Origin: Dinoroseobacter sp.
GTDB taxonomy: Bacteria > Pseudomonadota > Alphaproteobacteria > Rhodobacterales > Rhodobacteraceae
Assembly: GCA_017643385.1 (NCBI GenBank)
Contig: JAEPNN010000003.1
Location: forward strand, 62,001 to 126,000
Length of the DNA: 64,000 nucleotides
Direction: 5' to 3'
Shown: positions 56,202 to 64,000 of the stretch, one piece after another
Layout of the letters: every line of letters begins with the position of its first letter
How positions within the stretch are numbered: position 1 is the first letter of the stretch
Notes under the pieces: model-generated
What the model was told of the DNA's origin: nothing
Databases searched by the model: none
What the model saw: the letters and a program-made list of their open reading frames with translations, nothing else
Made by a program: the position numbers and the translations under genes

Positions 56202-56922
56202 TCTGACGATCGATGAACGGGTCGCGGATCTAAACGACCGCTACCGGAACCATGGGGCCACCAGCGTGCTGGAACACGCATTGTCCGATCCAATGGTCGG
56301 TGAGATCGCGCTCGTGTCGTCTTTTGGGGCCGAGTCGGTTGTGTTGTTGCATCTGATTTCCGTCATGGACCCGAAAACACCGGTCATCTTTCTCGACACC
56401 GAGATGCTCTTTCCCGAAACCCTGACCTATCAGAGCGAACTTGCAGACAAGCTGGGATTAAAGGACGTGCGCCGCGTGCTGCCAGATCGCGCCGAGATAT
56501 TTGCAAAAGACAACGAAAACCTTCTGCATCAATCCGACCCAGACGCGTGTTGCGATCTGCGCAAGACCCGCCCGCTTGATCGGGCACTAGAACCCTTCGA
56601 TGCCTGGATTAGCGGGCGCAAACGCTTTCAGGGCGGCACGCGCGCCAATCTCGAGTTCTTTGAGCCCGGCACGACGGCTCCGCGCGTGAAGGTGAACCCG
56701 CTCGCTCATTGGGGGCGCGAGGACATTCAGGACTACATGATCAACAACCGCCTGCCCCGCCATCCACTCGTGGCCCAAGGGTACCCATCGATCGGCTGTT
56801 TGCCCTGCACCAGTAAGGTCGAAACCGGCGAAGACCCCCGCGCCGGACGCTGGCGCGGACATGAAAAAACAGAATGTGGCATCCATTTGGGCCCCAAAGG
56901 CCTTATCCGGACAGCGTTATAA
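56191..56922 (+). CDS. cysH: Adenylyl-sulfate (APS) reductase, Fe-S type
   Basis: A 243-residue thioredoxin-dependent reductase of activated sulfate. The paired cysteines DACCDLRK and the later GCLPCTSKV bind a 4Fe-4S cluster and mark the APS-using rather than the PAPS-using E. coli-type enzyme. The catalytic cysteine is in KTECGIHLG near the C-terminus. The P-loop-like SSFGAESVVLLHL is present. The start lies inside the cysI 3' end. Confidence 0.94.
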   Translation: MPLDLTIDERVADLNDRYRNHGATSVLEHALSDPMVGEIALVSSFGAESVVLLHLISVMDPKTPVIFLDTEMLFPETLTYQSELADKLGLKDVRRVLPDRAEIFAKDNENLLHQSDPDACCDLRKTRPLDRALEPFDAWISGRKRFQGGTRANLEFFEPGTTAPRVKVNPLAHWGREDIQDYMINNRLPRHPLVAQGYPSIGCLPCTSKVETGEDPRAGRWRGHEKTECGIHLGPKGLIRTAL

Positions 56923-56956
56923 GCGTCGGGTTTTGGATATTTGAGGAACGGAAAAT

Positions 56957-57382
56957 ATGAATGAAGCGACCCACCTTTCGGTGTTGGTACAAGATACGGG
57001 CTTTGTCGCCGATGATTGGCAAGCTGGCTTTTCACCGGCAGATGCCGTGGCTGCAAACGGGGTGCGCGGGGTAGATCTGCCCAGCGATATCGACCCTGCA
57101 AACCTGCCGCAGTTTTTGAATGCACCGATCATCAGGATCGATTTTCCCAGCTTTGCCAATGGGAAAGGGTTCACACTGGCACAACGCCTGCGTTCGCTCG
57201 GATATGCTGGACGCCTGCGTGCCCATGGCCATGTTCTGGCCGATCAATACGCGATGGCGCGCCGATCTGGCTTTGACGAGGTCGAAATTCTAGCCGAAAT
57301 CGCATCCCGTCAGCCCGAAGCACAATGGATCGCCCGGGCCAACTGGAAAGACCACGACTATCAGTCGCGCCTCCGGGCTTGA
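56957..57382 (+). CDS. DUF934 protein of the sulfur operon
   Basis: A 141-residue cytoplasmic protein of the DUF934 family (IDFPSFANGKGFTLAQRLRS; FDEVEILAEIA), regularly encoded behind cysI/cysH in Proteobacteria and often annotated as an oxidoreductase without evidence. AGGAA lies before the ATG. The conserved position implies a part in sulfite or sulfate reduction. Confidence 0.88.
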   Translation: MNEATHLSVLVQDTGFVADDWQAGFSPADAVAANGVRGVDLPSDIDPANLPQFLNAPIIRIDFPSFANGKGFTLAQRLRSLGYAGRLRAHGHVLADQYAMARRSGFDEVEILAEIASRQPEAQWIARANWKDHDYQSRLRA

Positions 57383-57451
57383 TCTAAACCGTGAAAATTT
57401 TTTTCGGGTCGCATAGAGTGCGTCCTGACCTGTTATTTTGGAAATATCGTC

Positions 57452-58297
57452 ATGAACGCTCCAACGACGCCGGAACCGGCGACAAAGGCAGTCCCTAAAC
57501 TGCCCGACGCAACCAAAGTGCTTGAGGTCAAGCACTACACAGATCGCCTGTTCAGTTTCAAAACCGAACGCGCATCCTCCTTGCGGTTTCGCTCGGGTGA
57601 ATTTGTGATGATCGGCCTAATGGGCGATGCTGATCCCAAGACCGGAAAACAGAAACCTTTGATGCGCGCGTATTCCATTGCCTCTCCAAGCTGGGATGAG
57701 GAGCTGGAGTTCTATTCCATCAAAGTTCAGGACGGACCATTGACGTCGCGGCTGCAACATATTCAGCCCGGTGACGAGATCATTCTGCGTCCAAAGCCCG
57801 TCGGAACGCTTGTTCATGACGCTTTGCTGCCCGGCAAACGCATCTGGTTCTTTGCAACCGGCACAGGCTTTGCACCCTTTGCCTCGCTCCTTCGCGAGCC
57901 GCAAACCTACGAAGATTATGACGAGGTCATCATCACTCATACCTGCCGTGAAGTCGGCGAGCTGACCTATGGCCGTGATCTGATCGAAGCCCTGAAAGAA
58001 GACGAGCTTCTCAACGAGGTAATCGGCGAAGGGTTCTGGAAAAAGATCAAGTACTACCCCACGACCACCCGCGAAGAGAGCCCGAAGATGGGGCGGATCA
58101 CCGATCTGATGCGCTCAGGAGAGGCGTTTGACGACCTCGGCGTGACGCGTCTCAACCCAGACACGGATCGCGCGATGATTTGCGGAAACTTGGCCTTCAA
58201 TCTCGAGCTAAAGGAGATGCTTGAAGAATACGGGCTGGTGGAAGGCGCAAACTCAAAGCCTCAGCACTATGTGGTGGAAAAGGCGTTTCTCGACTAA
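57452..58297 (+). CDS. fpr: Ferredoxin--NADP(+) reductase
   Basis: A 281-residue FAD enzyme. The FAD domain (about 20-130) has MRAYSIASPSWDEELEFYSI and the phosphate-binding region GPLTSRLQ. The NADP domain (about 135-281) has WFFATGTGFAPFASLLREP and ends VEKAFLD. It moves electrons between NADPH and ferredoxin or flavodoxin. Its place at the end of the sulfur genes suggests it supplies CysI, and possibly the P450 nearby. It is convergent with tauD, overlapping by four bases. Confidence 0.93.
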   Translation: MNAPTTPEPATKAVPKLPDATKVLEVKHYTDRLFSFKTERASSLRFRSGEFVMIGLMGDADPKTGKQKPLMRAYSIASPSWDEELEFYSIKVQDGPLTSRLQHIQPGDEIILRPKPVGTLVHDALLPGKRIWFFATGTGFAPFASLLREPQTYEDYDEVIITHTCREVGELTYGRDLIEALKEDELLNEVIGEGFWKKIKYYPTTTREESPKMGRITDLMRSGEAFDDLGVTRLNPDTDRAMICGNLAFNLELKEMLEEYGLVEGANSKPQHYVVEKAFLD

Positions 58298-59103
58298 TTC
58301 AGTGGCTGCCCCGCAACCGTAATCCGATGCATCAGCCGCGCGTGACCGCTGTAATCTGCGGTCGCGTAATGCTGCACGAGACGATTGTCCCAGATCGCAA
58401 CCATGCCCGGCGCCCAGCGCACGCGGCAGGTGAAAACAGGCTGCGTCGCGAAACGGTAGAGATAGTCAAGCAGAGGGGCAGATTCTTCTGCCGACCACCC
58501 TTCAAAATGCGTCGTGAAATCGCCGTTCACATACAGCGCCTGCACCTCGGTCTGAGGATGGCGGATCAATACGGGATGAAAAACCGGCTCTCGGTGCGCG
58601 GTCGGCTCTCCGCCGAGCCCTACCTTTGACTGGCCAAAGCTCGCATCCGTATGACAGGCGCGCAGCCCCTCTAACATTCTGCGCAGTCCAGGCGATAATG
58701 CGTCAGCTGCTGCAACCATCGAGGCAAATTGCGTGTCCCCTCCATAGGGCGGCAACGCACGCGCGCTCAGGATCGAACACATCGCGGGCGCCGGATCGTA
58801 GGAGTGATCAGAATGCCACGTCCCCCCTATCACCTGTGTCATCTCGGGCTTGGTGCGGACCTCGGCAATTTCTAGATAGCCGTCGACCGGGTTGAAAAAG
58901 CGGTTCACATCGATCTCGCCGAACCGCTTTGCCAGATCGATATGGGCTTCAGGGTCCAAATACTGATCCGGCATCACAACAACGCCGTGCTCAAACAGCG
59001 CGTTACGCAACCCATTGAACCCGGCATCCGTCAAGCTGTTCAGCTGTTGCCCGGTTAAAATTGCACCAACATGACCTGTCAGTTTTTCGGTAACCCACTC
59101 CAT
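58294..59103 (-). CDS. TauD/TfdA-family 2-oxoglutarate dioxygenase
   Basis: A 269-residue Fe(II)/2-oxoglutarate enzyme. The iron ligands are WHSDHSYDPAP (His and Asp) and the distal His in LVQHYATADYSGHARLMHRI, where the arginine binds 2-oxoglutarate. Family members release sulfite from taurine and other sulfonates or hydroxylate related substrates. Its place beside the sulfite-reduction operon fits sulfonate use, but no sulfonate transporter is adjacent. Confidence 0.88.
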   Translation of the reverse strand: MEWVTEKLTGHVGAILTGQQLNSLTDAGFNGLRNALFEHGVVVMPDQYLDPEAHIDLAKRFGEIDVNRFFNPVDGYLEIAEVRTKPEMTQVIGGTWHSDHSYDPAPAMCSILSARALPPYGGDTQFASMVAAADALSPGLRRMLEGLRACHTDASFGQSKVGLGGEPTAHREPVFHPVLIRHPQTEVQALYVNGDFTTHFEGWSAEESAPLLDYLYRFATQPVFTCRVRWAPGMVAIWDNRLVQHYATADYSGHARLMHRITVAGQPLN

Positions 59104-59401
59104 GGCAAGACGCTAAACGGGGCCAAATTGAGTTGGCAAGACGTATTTCCCGCCCGAAATGCAAGGCAGTCCCGACACCGTTCCAATCAGGCAACATCAT
59201 GCGCACAGGCGGAAACTCGCATCTCGAGAGGAACCTCTGAAACACACTCTGGCGTCAAAACCAGACCGTGTTTGCGGGAACCGGTGCCACACCCTGCACG
59301 CAATTGCACTAAACTCGTGCACCCAAAGAAGTCTCCGCTTGAAGAACCCAATTGGTCCCCTTAGTTTGAAGGCCTAGAAAACCATCAAAAGGACCTGTCC
59401 C

Positions 59402-59947
59402 ATAGCCCGCAGACCCCATAACGCGCCGCCGACGCGCGACACTGGCCCCCGTGTCAATGATCGCATCCGTGCCACAGAGATTCGCCTAATCGGTGCCGAA
59501 GGAGAAAACGTTGGTGTTGTCTCCCCACGCGAAGGAATGAAATTGGCTGACGAAGCTGGTTTGGACCTTGTCGAAATCTCTCCCAATGCTCTGCCGCCCG
59601 TGTGTAAAATCATGGATTTCGGCAAATTCAAATATGAGCAGCAAAAGCGGGAATCCGAGGCCCGGAAGAAACAGAAGATCATCGAGATCAAAGAGGTTAA
59701 ATTCCGGCCCAACACCGACACGCATGACTATGGCGTCAAAATGCGTAACGTTTTCAAGTTTTTGGAAAATGGTGACAAGGTGAAGATTACGTTGCGCTTC
59801 CGTGGGCGCGAGATGGCACACCAGAACCTTGGCCGCGAACTTCTTGAACGCGTTGCCGAGGACACCAAAGACGTCGGCAAAGTGGAAAACTTTCCCAAAA
59901 TGGAAGGCCGCCAGATGATCATGTTGATCGGACCGGTCACGAAGTAA
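59402..59947 (+). CDS. infC: Translation initiation factor IF-3 (non-canonical AUA start)
   Basis: A 181-residue factor that keeps ribosomal subunits apart and checks start codons. The N-domain ([20 protein letters not shown] to [10 protein letters not shown]), a lysine-rich linker and the C-domain ([34 protein letters not shown]) are complete. The N-domain extends well upstream of the first ATG (59537). Between the upstream in-frame TAG (59375) and that ATG no ATG, GTG, TTG or CTG suits the start, while ATA at 59402 is preceded by AAAAGGA with 8-base spacing and opens the family N-terminus [10 protein letters not shown]. coli infC uses AUU, enabling autoregulation. Confidence 0.93.
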   Translation: MARRPHNAPPTRDTGPRVNDRIRATEIRLIGAEGENVGVVSPREGMKLADEAGLDLVEISPNALPPVCKIMDFGKFKYEQQKRESEARKKQKIIEIKEVKFRPNTDTHDYGVKMRNVFKFLENGDKVKITLRFRGREMAHQNLGRELLERVAEDTKDVGKVENFPKMEGRQMIMLIGPVTK

Positions 59948-59979
59948 GCTCGACACTTACAAACCGAACATAACGAAAT

Positions 59980-60012
59980 GCGCCTCCGGGAAATTGGGGG
60001 CGCTTTTTTTTA
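59980..60012 (+). terminator. Rho-independent terminator of infC
   Basis: An 8-bp stem GCGCCTCC/GGGGGCGC (one G-U) with an 8-base loop, followed by a run of eight T residues. Confidence 0.92.
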
Positions 60013-60145
60013 AACCCGGTAAACAACCGCGTTCTCATCGTGAACGGAAACGGTGTGTTTCCTTGCGGTTATGTCGAATCGAATGTCTTTTTGCCCTGTT
60101 ACAGGTAGTCCCTCTTTTAAGGCGGGACGACGTAGGAGGGGGCTC

Positions 60146-61687
60146 GTGGCACAGGATTGGTCGCCAATACCATCATTGTCTGATGTCACGACGGACGATC
60201 CTATTTCGGCGCTGTTTGAAGCCTTGCAACAAGATGTCGGCGCAGACGGGTTCTTTGACAATCTCGGGCCTAACCACGCTGCACAGTTTACCGATGGCTC
60301 TGAAACGCTTCTGGTCGCGTTTGAACAGACCGACGCCCTGCTCAGGCAGAGCCGTGGGTTCCGCCCGCTCGCGCGAGGTGTTCAGTCCCGTGGGAATATT
60401 GCACAACTGACCCTCTTGGCGCGCAGCAATACATGGTTTCGCGCCCCTGAGATTTACACATTCTTCGACGACCTGATCGATGACGGGTTCTTTGATGGGT
60501 TCAACCGCGTCATTTTCTATGGCGCAGGTGCCCAAGGGTATGCTGCAGCGACCTATTCGATCGCCGCACCTGGCGCTGAGGTGGTGGTGTTGCAACCCCA
60601 GGCCACGTTGACCCCAGCCTCTGCAGGTTGGGATGACCGTTACACCGAAACCAGGAGGATGGATTTCACGTCCCGCTATGGCTACGCGCCGAGCATGATG
60701 GAAACTGCATCAAAAGGCTACGTCATCGTCGACCCTGCCGAGCGCGAGGACTTCATGCATGCCTGCCTCTTCAGGCGAGATAGGGTTGAAATCATCCGTC
60801 AGCGGCACCTCGGGCCAAAGGCCGAAGCACAGCTCGATGCGGCGGGCCTGTTGGATAACCTGTTGGATCTGATTGTATCCGGGGAAGCGACACCCGCAAA
60901 AATCGTAAATTGCCTGCGTCCTCGGCGGGATCAATACGCCCATCTGAACCGAGTTCTGACCCTGACAGAAACCTCAGAAAGCGACTGGCGGTCTGGCGTC
61001 GTTGCGCGCCACGCAAACGCCCGGACGCAACACTCACGCTTTTCAACCGCACTCGACACCGCAACCACCGCCCTCGCAGCACAAGGTCGGACCCTGCCCG
61101 GCGTCTCTGCTGATGAAAGCCCTGCAACGCCTGCCCCCAGCGACGCTGTCACCACACAGCCGCTGATAGAGACGCCTGCTGCAGATGACGTCAAACCCGA
61201 TGAGACGCCCGAGGCCATCGCCCCAACGGGCGAAGACACTGTTGATGCTCCACAAACCGAACCTGTCGTGGAAGCGGACTTTGAAGATGACCCGGCGCAG
61301 GTGGCAGCACTTACTGAAGTCGTGGGTCAAATACCCGACCCTGCCCCAATCGCTGAAACAGCAGCAACGGTGGAAGCCGCCGCAGAAACCACCGAAGATC
61401 TTCCCTTCGCGGATGGGATACTTACGCCAAGCGGTGCCGCGCCCGTTTCGAACTGGCCAAGCGCTGAAACCCCGTCGCTGCGGGAGGCACATCCTGACGG
61501 CGCCGAAGGTGCGGCATTAATGAGCCCTGATCTGGTGGAGCCTCCCTCCCCCGGAGCGATTTCTGTCACACCTGCTGACCCCGTCAAACAACGGCTGTCG
61601 CAGAGTTTGCAAACGCGTCAGATCAGATCCGCGCGCGCACTGCATAGACCGACCAAAAACACACGCCCGGGCAAGCGAAAGCGCTAA
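60146..61687 (+). CDS. Unassigned 513-residue protein with disordered basic tail
   Basis: The start is GTG at 60146, preceded by AGGAGG with 6-base spacing. Residues 1-310 look globular. A segment near 130 ([20 protein letters not shown], then [15 protein letters not shown]) resembles a glycine-rich nucleotide-binding or hydrolase turn, followed by [14 protein letters not shown]. From about 320 to 490 the sequence is rich in Ala, Pro, Glu and Thr and should be disordered. The last 25 residues are strongly basic ([13 protein letters not shown]). I recognise no characterised family. Basic tails after disordered linkers often bind nucleic acid or membranes, but that is a guess. Confidence 0.8.
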   Translation: MAQDWSPIPSLSDVTTDDPISALFEALQQDVGADGFFDNLGPNHAAQFTDGSETLLVAFEQTDALLRQSRGFRPLARGVQSRGNIAQLTLLARSNTWFRAPEIYTFFDDLIDDGFFDGFNRVIFYGAGAQGYAAATYSIAAPGAEVVVLQPQATLTPASAGWDDRYTETRRMDFTSRYGYAPSMMETASKGYVIVDPAEREDFMHACLFRRDRVEIIRQRHLGPKAEAQLDAAGLLDNLLDLIVSGEATPAKIVNCLRPRRDQYAHLNRVLTLTETSESDWRSGVVARHANARTQHSRFSTALDTATTALAAQGRTLPGVSADESPATPAPSDAVTTQPLIETPAADDVKPDETPEAIAPTGEDTVDAPQTEPVVEADFEDDPAQVAALTEVVGQIPDPAPIAETAATVEAAAETTEDLPFADGILTPSGAAPVSNWPSAETPSLREAHPDGAEGAALMSPDLVEPPSPGAISVTPADPVKQRLSQSLQTRQIRSARALHRPTKNTRPGKRKR

Positions 61688-62295
61688 AGCCCGCCTTCGT
61701 GGACCAGAAAATCGACAATGTCCTGCACACCGCGACCGTGCTTCAGTTCGGCCAGAACAAACGGACGGGCGCCACGCGCTGCCTTGGTATCGCTTTCCAA
61801 AAGTCCCCGATCCACCCCGACATGCGGGGCCAGATCCACCTTGTTCACGATCAGCATGTCTGACCGGGTGACCCCCGGACCTTTCTTGCGCGGAATATCC
61901 TGCCCTGCGGCCGTATCGATCACATAGAGCGTCAAGTCCGCCAGTTCGGGGCTGAATGTTGCGGCCAGATTATCGCCACCGGATTCGATGAAGATCACAT
62001 CCAGTTCCTCGAACTCTTTGCGCAGATCGGCCACCGCCGCGAGATTGATGCTCGCATCTTCACGGATTGCCGTGTGCGGGCATCCGCCAGTTTCGACACC
62101 CCGGATCCGTTCCAACGGAAGCGCCTGTGCCCGCATGAGGTATTCCGCATCTTCCGAGGTGTAGATATCGTTGGTGATCACGGCGACGGAATAGTTATCG
62201 CGCATCGCTTTGCACAGCTGTTCGGTCAGCGTGGTCTTTCCTGCACCCACCGGTCCGCCGATGCCAACCCGCAAAGGGCCATGTGTGTTGCTCAT
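61684..62295 (-). CDS. ureG: Urease accessory GTPase UreG
   Basis: A 203-residue SIMIBI GTPase delivering nickel to urease. P-loop [15 protein letters not shown]; the metal motif is in [25 protein letters not shown] specifies guanine. It is the last gene of the visible urease accessory operon, and its ATG overlaps the ureF stop (ATGA). Confidence 0.97.
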   Translation of the reverse strand: MSNTHGPLRVGIGGPVGAGKTTLTEQLCKAMRDNYSVAVITNDIYTSEDAEYLMRAQALPLERIRGVETGGCPHTAIREDASINLAAVADLRKEFEELDVIFIESGGDNLAATFSPELADLTLYVIDTAAGQDIPRKKGPGVTRSDMLIVNKVDLAPHVGVDRGLLESDTKAARGARPFVLAELKHGRGVQDIVDFLVHEGGL

Positions 62296-62939
62296 GTCTT
62301 AAACAGCCTCACGTCCAGAGTTTCATGCTGCAACGCCGCCATATCCGCGGCTGGTACGCTGCTGCGAATGTCTTCGGGTCCTGCGTCCGCCAGCTCCTCG
62401 GCAAGGACGCCAATCCTTGGACCAAGGCCGGCAAGGACCTGCTGGCCTTCGGTTTGCCCAAGCGGGACGAACCGCACGGCCACGGCGATCAGATTTGCTG
62501 CAAAGCCATGCAGATAAGTCGCCAGAATTTCGGTGACAGGAAGATTTAACGCCGCCGCACGCGCACCAAAAGCCACCGGATATGGCAGATCAGGCAACGG
62601 TTCAGACCCAAGACTTTCAGTGGTCCGCAAAAAAGCGCCCCCCATATCGCGGGTTTCGTCCCAGCGCTCGCGTGATGCGGCAAGTGCCTCGGCAAGTTCT
62701 GCGATGTCCGCAAGCGGCATCTGTCGTCGACAGGCGAGGGACAACAAGGTTCCGTCCGTTCGGCCAGATCCCGCATCCAGCAAGGCCCAGACCCAGCGCT
62801 CAAGGCTTTGCGCGTCTTTTATACGCCCGTCCGCAATCACAGTTTCTAGCCCATGCGAATATGCGAAGGCGCTCACCGGAAAGGCCGGAGACACCCATTG
62901 CAGCAGGGTCAGTCGTGCTGTGCTGGGATCAGTGATCAT
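62292..62939 (-). CDS. ureF: Urease accessory protein UreF
   Basis: A 215-residue helical protein that acts with UreD and UreG in loading nickel into apo-urease. Family segments: [20 protein letters not shown], and the [20 protein letters not shown] stretch in the last third. ATG at 62939 ([13 protein letters not shown]) is chosen on homology and overlaps the ureE stop by 11 bases; longer in-frame starts lie within ureE. Confidence 0.93.
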   Translation of the reverse strand: MITDPSTARLTLLQWVSPAFPVSAFAYSHGLETVIADGRIKDAQSLERWVWALLDAGSGRTDGTLLSLACRRQMPLADIAELAEALAASRERWDETRDMGGAFLRTTESLGSEPLPDLPYPVAFGARAAALNLPVTEILATYLHGFAANLIAVAVRFVPLGQTEGQQVLAGLGPRIGVLAEELADAGPEDIRSSVPAADMAALQHETLDVRLFKT

Positions 62940-63432
62940 GTGAATGCGCGTGGGAATGCGCATGATCGTGGTCATGGGGTCCGTGCGAATGCCCCATGGT
63001 CCGACCATGCCCGTAAGCGCCCCCTTCCGGGGTGAACGGCCCGTTTGCAGACGCCACATGCGCCCCCAGACCTTCGAGCATCTTTGTTAGAACGTGATCC
63101 TCCCGGATCAGCAAATGATCATTGGCAATGGCACACGGCGTATGACGGTTGCCAATATGCCAAGCGAGACGGGGAAGATCGCCGGTGATCTTCAAAAGCG
63201 GTTCTGGCGCGGCATCCACCGCCACCAGTGCGCCGCCTTCGAGTTCCAACGCGTCCCCTGCATTCAGCGAAAGCGTTTCCGGCAGGTCTACTAAAACGGA
63301 GCCGTCATCATCCGTCCGAAGACGTTTGCGGCGGACCATGCGCGCATCGTAATCAAGCGCAACGCGCGCAACAGTATCAGCATTACGTACGTCACGTCGC
63401 ACCGCGATGGCGCGTCCCAGATCTTTGCTCAT
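62929..63432 (-). CDS. ureE: Urease nickel metallochaperone UreE with His-rich tail
   Basis: A 167-residue metallochaperone. The N-terminal peptide-binding domain (RRKRLRTDDDGSVLVDLPET) and the metal-binding domain (LAWHIGNRHTPCAIANDHLL) are intact. The C-terminus ends in a histidine-rich tail ([20 protein letters not shown]), as in nickel-storing UreE types. ATG at 63432 (MSKDLGRA) is preferred over an upstream in-frame start. Confidence 0.93.
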   Translation of the reverse strand: MSKDLGRAIAVRRDVRNADTVARVALDYDARMVRRKRLRTDDDGSVLVDLPETLSLNAGDALELEGGALVAVDAAPEPLLKITGDLPRLAWHIGNRHTPCAIANDHLLIREDHVLTKMLEGLGAHVASANGPFTPEGGAYGHGRTMGHSHGPHDHDHAHSHAHSHDH

Positions 63433-63516
63433 CAGGTCCTCGTCCCTAGCCTTTGCAATCGCAGCATGGCCGGGATTGCGCGCCCTTGCAAGCGCGCGAC
63501 CCAATCGAAGGTCTGT

Positions 63517-63735
63517 TTAGAAATAACCGCGGTTTGCAGCAGCCTGACGCAGAGCCTCCTGGCGGGTCAAACCCTGCTCAGCGAGCGCTTCATCAGACGT
63601 ATCCATGATTTTTTCAAGGTCACGCACAAGGCCATTTGCCTTGTAAACCGAGTTCATCGCGTTATCGAAAGCCGCAAATGGCGCAGAAACTGCGTGACGG
63701 AGATTATCTGCAAAGGAAAATGTAAGTGTGGCCAT
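63517..63735 (-). CDS. 72-residue conserved-looking protein upstream of ureE
   Basis: A small soluble helical protein (MATLTFSFADNLRHAVSAPF at the N-terminus, TRQEALRQAAANRGYF at the end). The C-terminal D..L...G.TR.E pattern is reminiscent of DUF1127 proteins. ATG at 63735 is preceded by GAGG with suitable spacing. It lies 84 bases upstream of ureE on the same strand; a urease link is not shown. Confidence 0.65.
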   Translation of the reverse strand: MATLTFSFADNLRHAVSAPFAAFDNAMNSVYKANGLVRDLEKIMDTSDEALAEQGLTRQEALRQAAANRGYF

Positions 63736-63835
63736 TTCGGCACCTCGTGTTCGGTCATTTGAAAACTCGATGGCCATGACATAGAGATGCTGCACATGCA
63801 GCAAAACGCACAAATACGCATTGCCGCATTGCGTC

Positions 63836-63994
63836 ATGGGTATGCCTAAGACGCGATACGGCACCACCCTGATGATTTGCTTGCTATGGAACTTCGCCGC
63901 CGGTGGTCTGATCTGCAAAGACCGTCAACTCACCCGCGCCGACATGGGTGTCACCCCGAACAAAACCACCGCGGTTAACAGCGGTATGGCCTGA
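63836..63994 (+). CDS. Possible 52-residue exported peptide
   Basis: A short frame starting ATG at 63836 (or 63842) with a basic then hydrophobic N-terminus (MPKTRYGTTLMICLLWNFAA) and G/C-rich third codon positions. There is no clear ribosome-binding site. The opposite strand is also open from the right edge down to a stop at about 63887 (ending TVFADQTTGGEVP), so a gene entering from the right is an alternative. Only one of the two is likely to be real. Confidence 0.3.
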   Translation: MGMPKTRYGTTLMICLLWNFAAGGLICKDRQLTRADMGVTPNKTTAVNSGMA

Positions 63995-64000
63995 AGAATC

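Overview
The window reads as a chromosomal stretch of an alphaproteobacterium of the order Rhodobacterales, most likely the Roseobacter group. The genus cannot be fixed from sequence alone. The support is a C4-type 5-aminolevulinate synthase (hemA), a PutR/PutA pair, a cysG-DUF2849-cysI-cysH-DUF934-fpr sulfur block, an orphan TRAP binding protein and alphaproteobacterial-style FNR and LexA operators. Almost everything is ordinary core metabolism. The accessory material is the left 1.96 kb and a scatter of small unassigned genes.

Positions 1-1956 are the right end of an integrated element: an unknown gene running off the left edge, a tyrosine integrase, short repeats that look like integrase arm sites, and the 3' half of a tRNA-Asn gene marking the attachment site. 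Then come a small membrane protein, a TMADH-like N-methyl amine demethylase and a 109-residue protein (4938-5267). The promoter of that last gene carries a LexA box exactly in its spacer, and its N-terminus looks like a sliding-clamp-binding motif. From 5284 to 14159 lies amino-acid catabolism: pxpA/pxpC/pxpB (5-oxoprolinase) downstream of putR, divergent putA, an aldehyde dehydrogenase and an SDR enzyme. An orphan TRAP solute-binding protein, a TfoX C-terminal-domain protein, ndk, an MFS efflux pump, an ABC-F ATPase, MarC and an aspartic protease follow.

Positions 20929-30566 hold the envelope block holC-pepA / lptF-lptG-lptD-surA-pdxA-rsmA. Then come rodZ-like-ispG, hemA with an FNR-type box, an M20 dipeptidase with a thiamine-diphosphate enzyme, two GNAT genes, tRNA-Asp, a frameshifted pirin remnant, tRNA-Val(TAC), a phosphatase preceded by a 33-codon coupled ORF, and a degenerate tRNA-Val(CAC)-like sequence. 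A polysaccharide deacetylase, two small exported proteins, lon, tgt, two acidic exported proteins, sufT/iscA-like genes, a 2-oxoglutarate oxygenase, tpiA and a cytochrome P450 lead into the sulfate-assimilation operon (52242-58297). The right end holds tauD, infC (apparent AUA start), an unassigned 513-residue protein with a disordered tail, and ureE-ureF-ureG.

The least explained and most interesting item is the putative SOS-controlled clamp-binding protein at 4883-5267. Other points worth checking are the infC start codon, the hemA promoter and start, the degenerate tRNA, the pirin remnant, the coupled 33-codon ORF and the 513-residue protein. No CRISPR array, rRNA operon or insertion sequence was seen.
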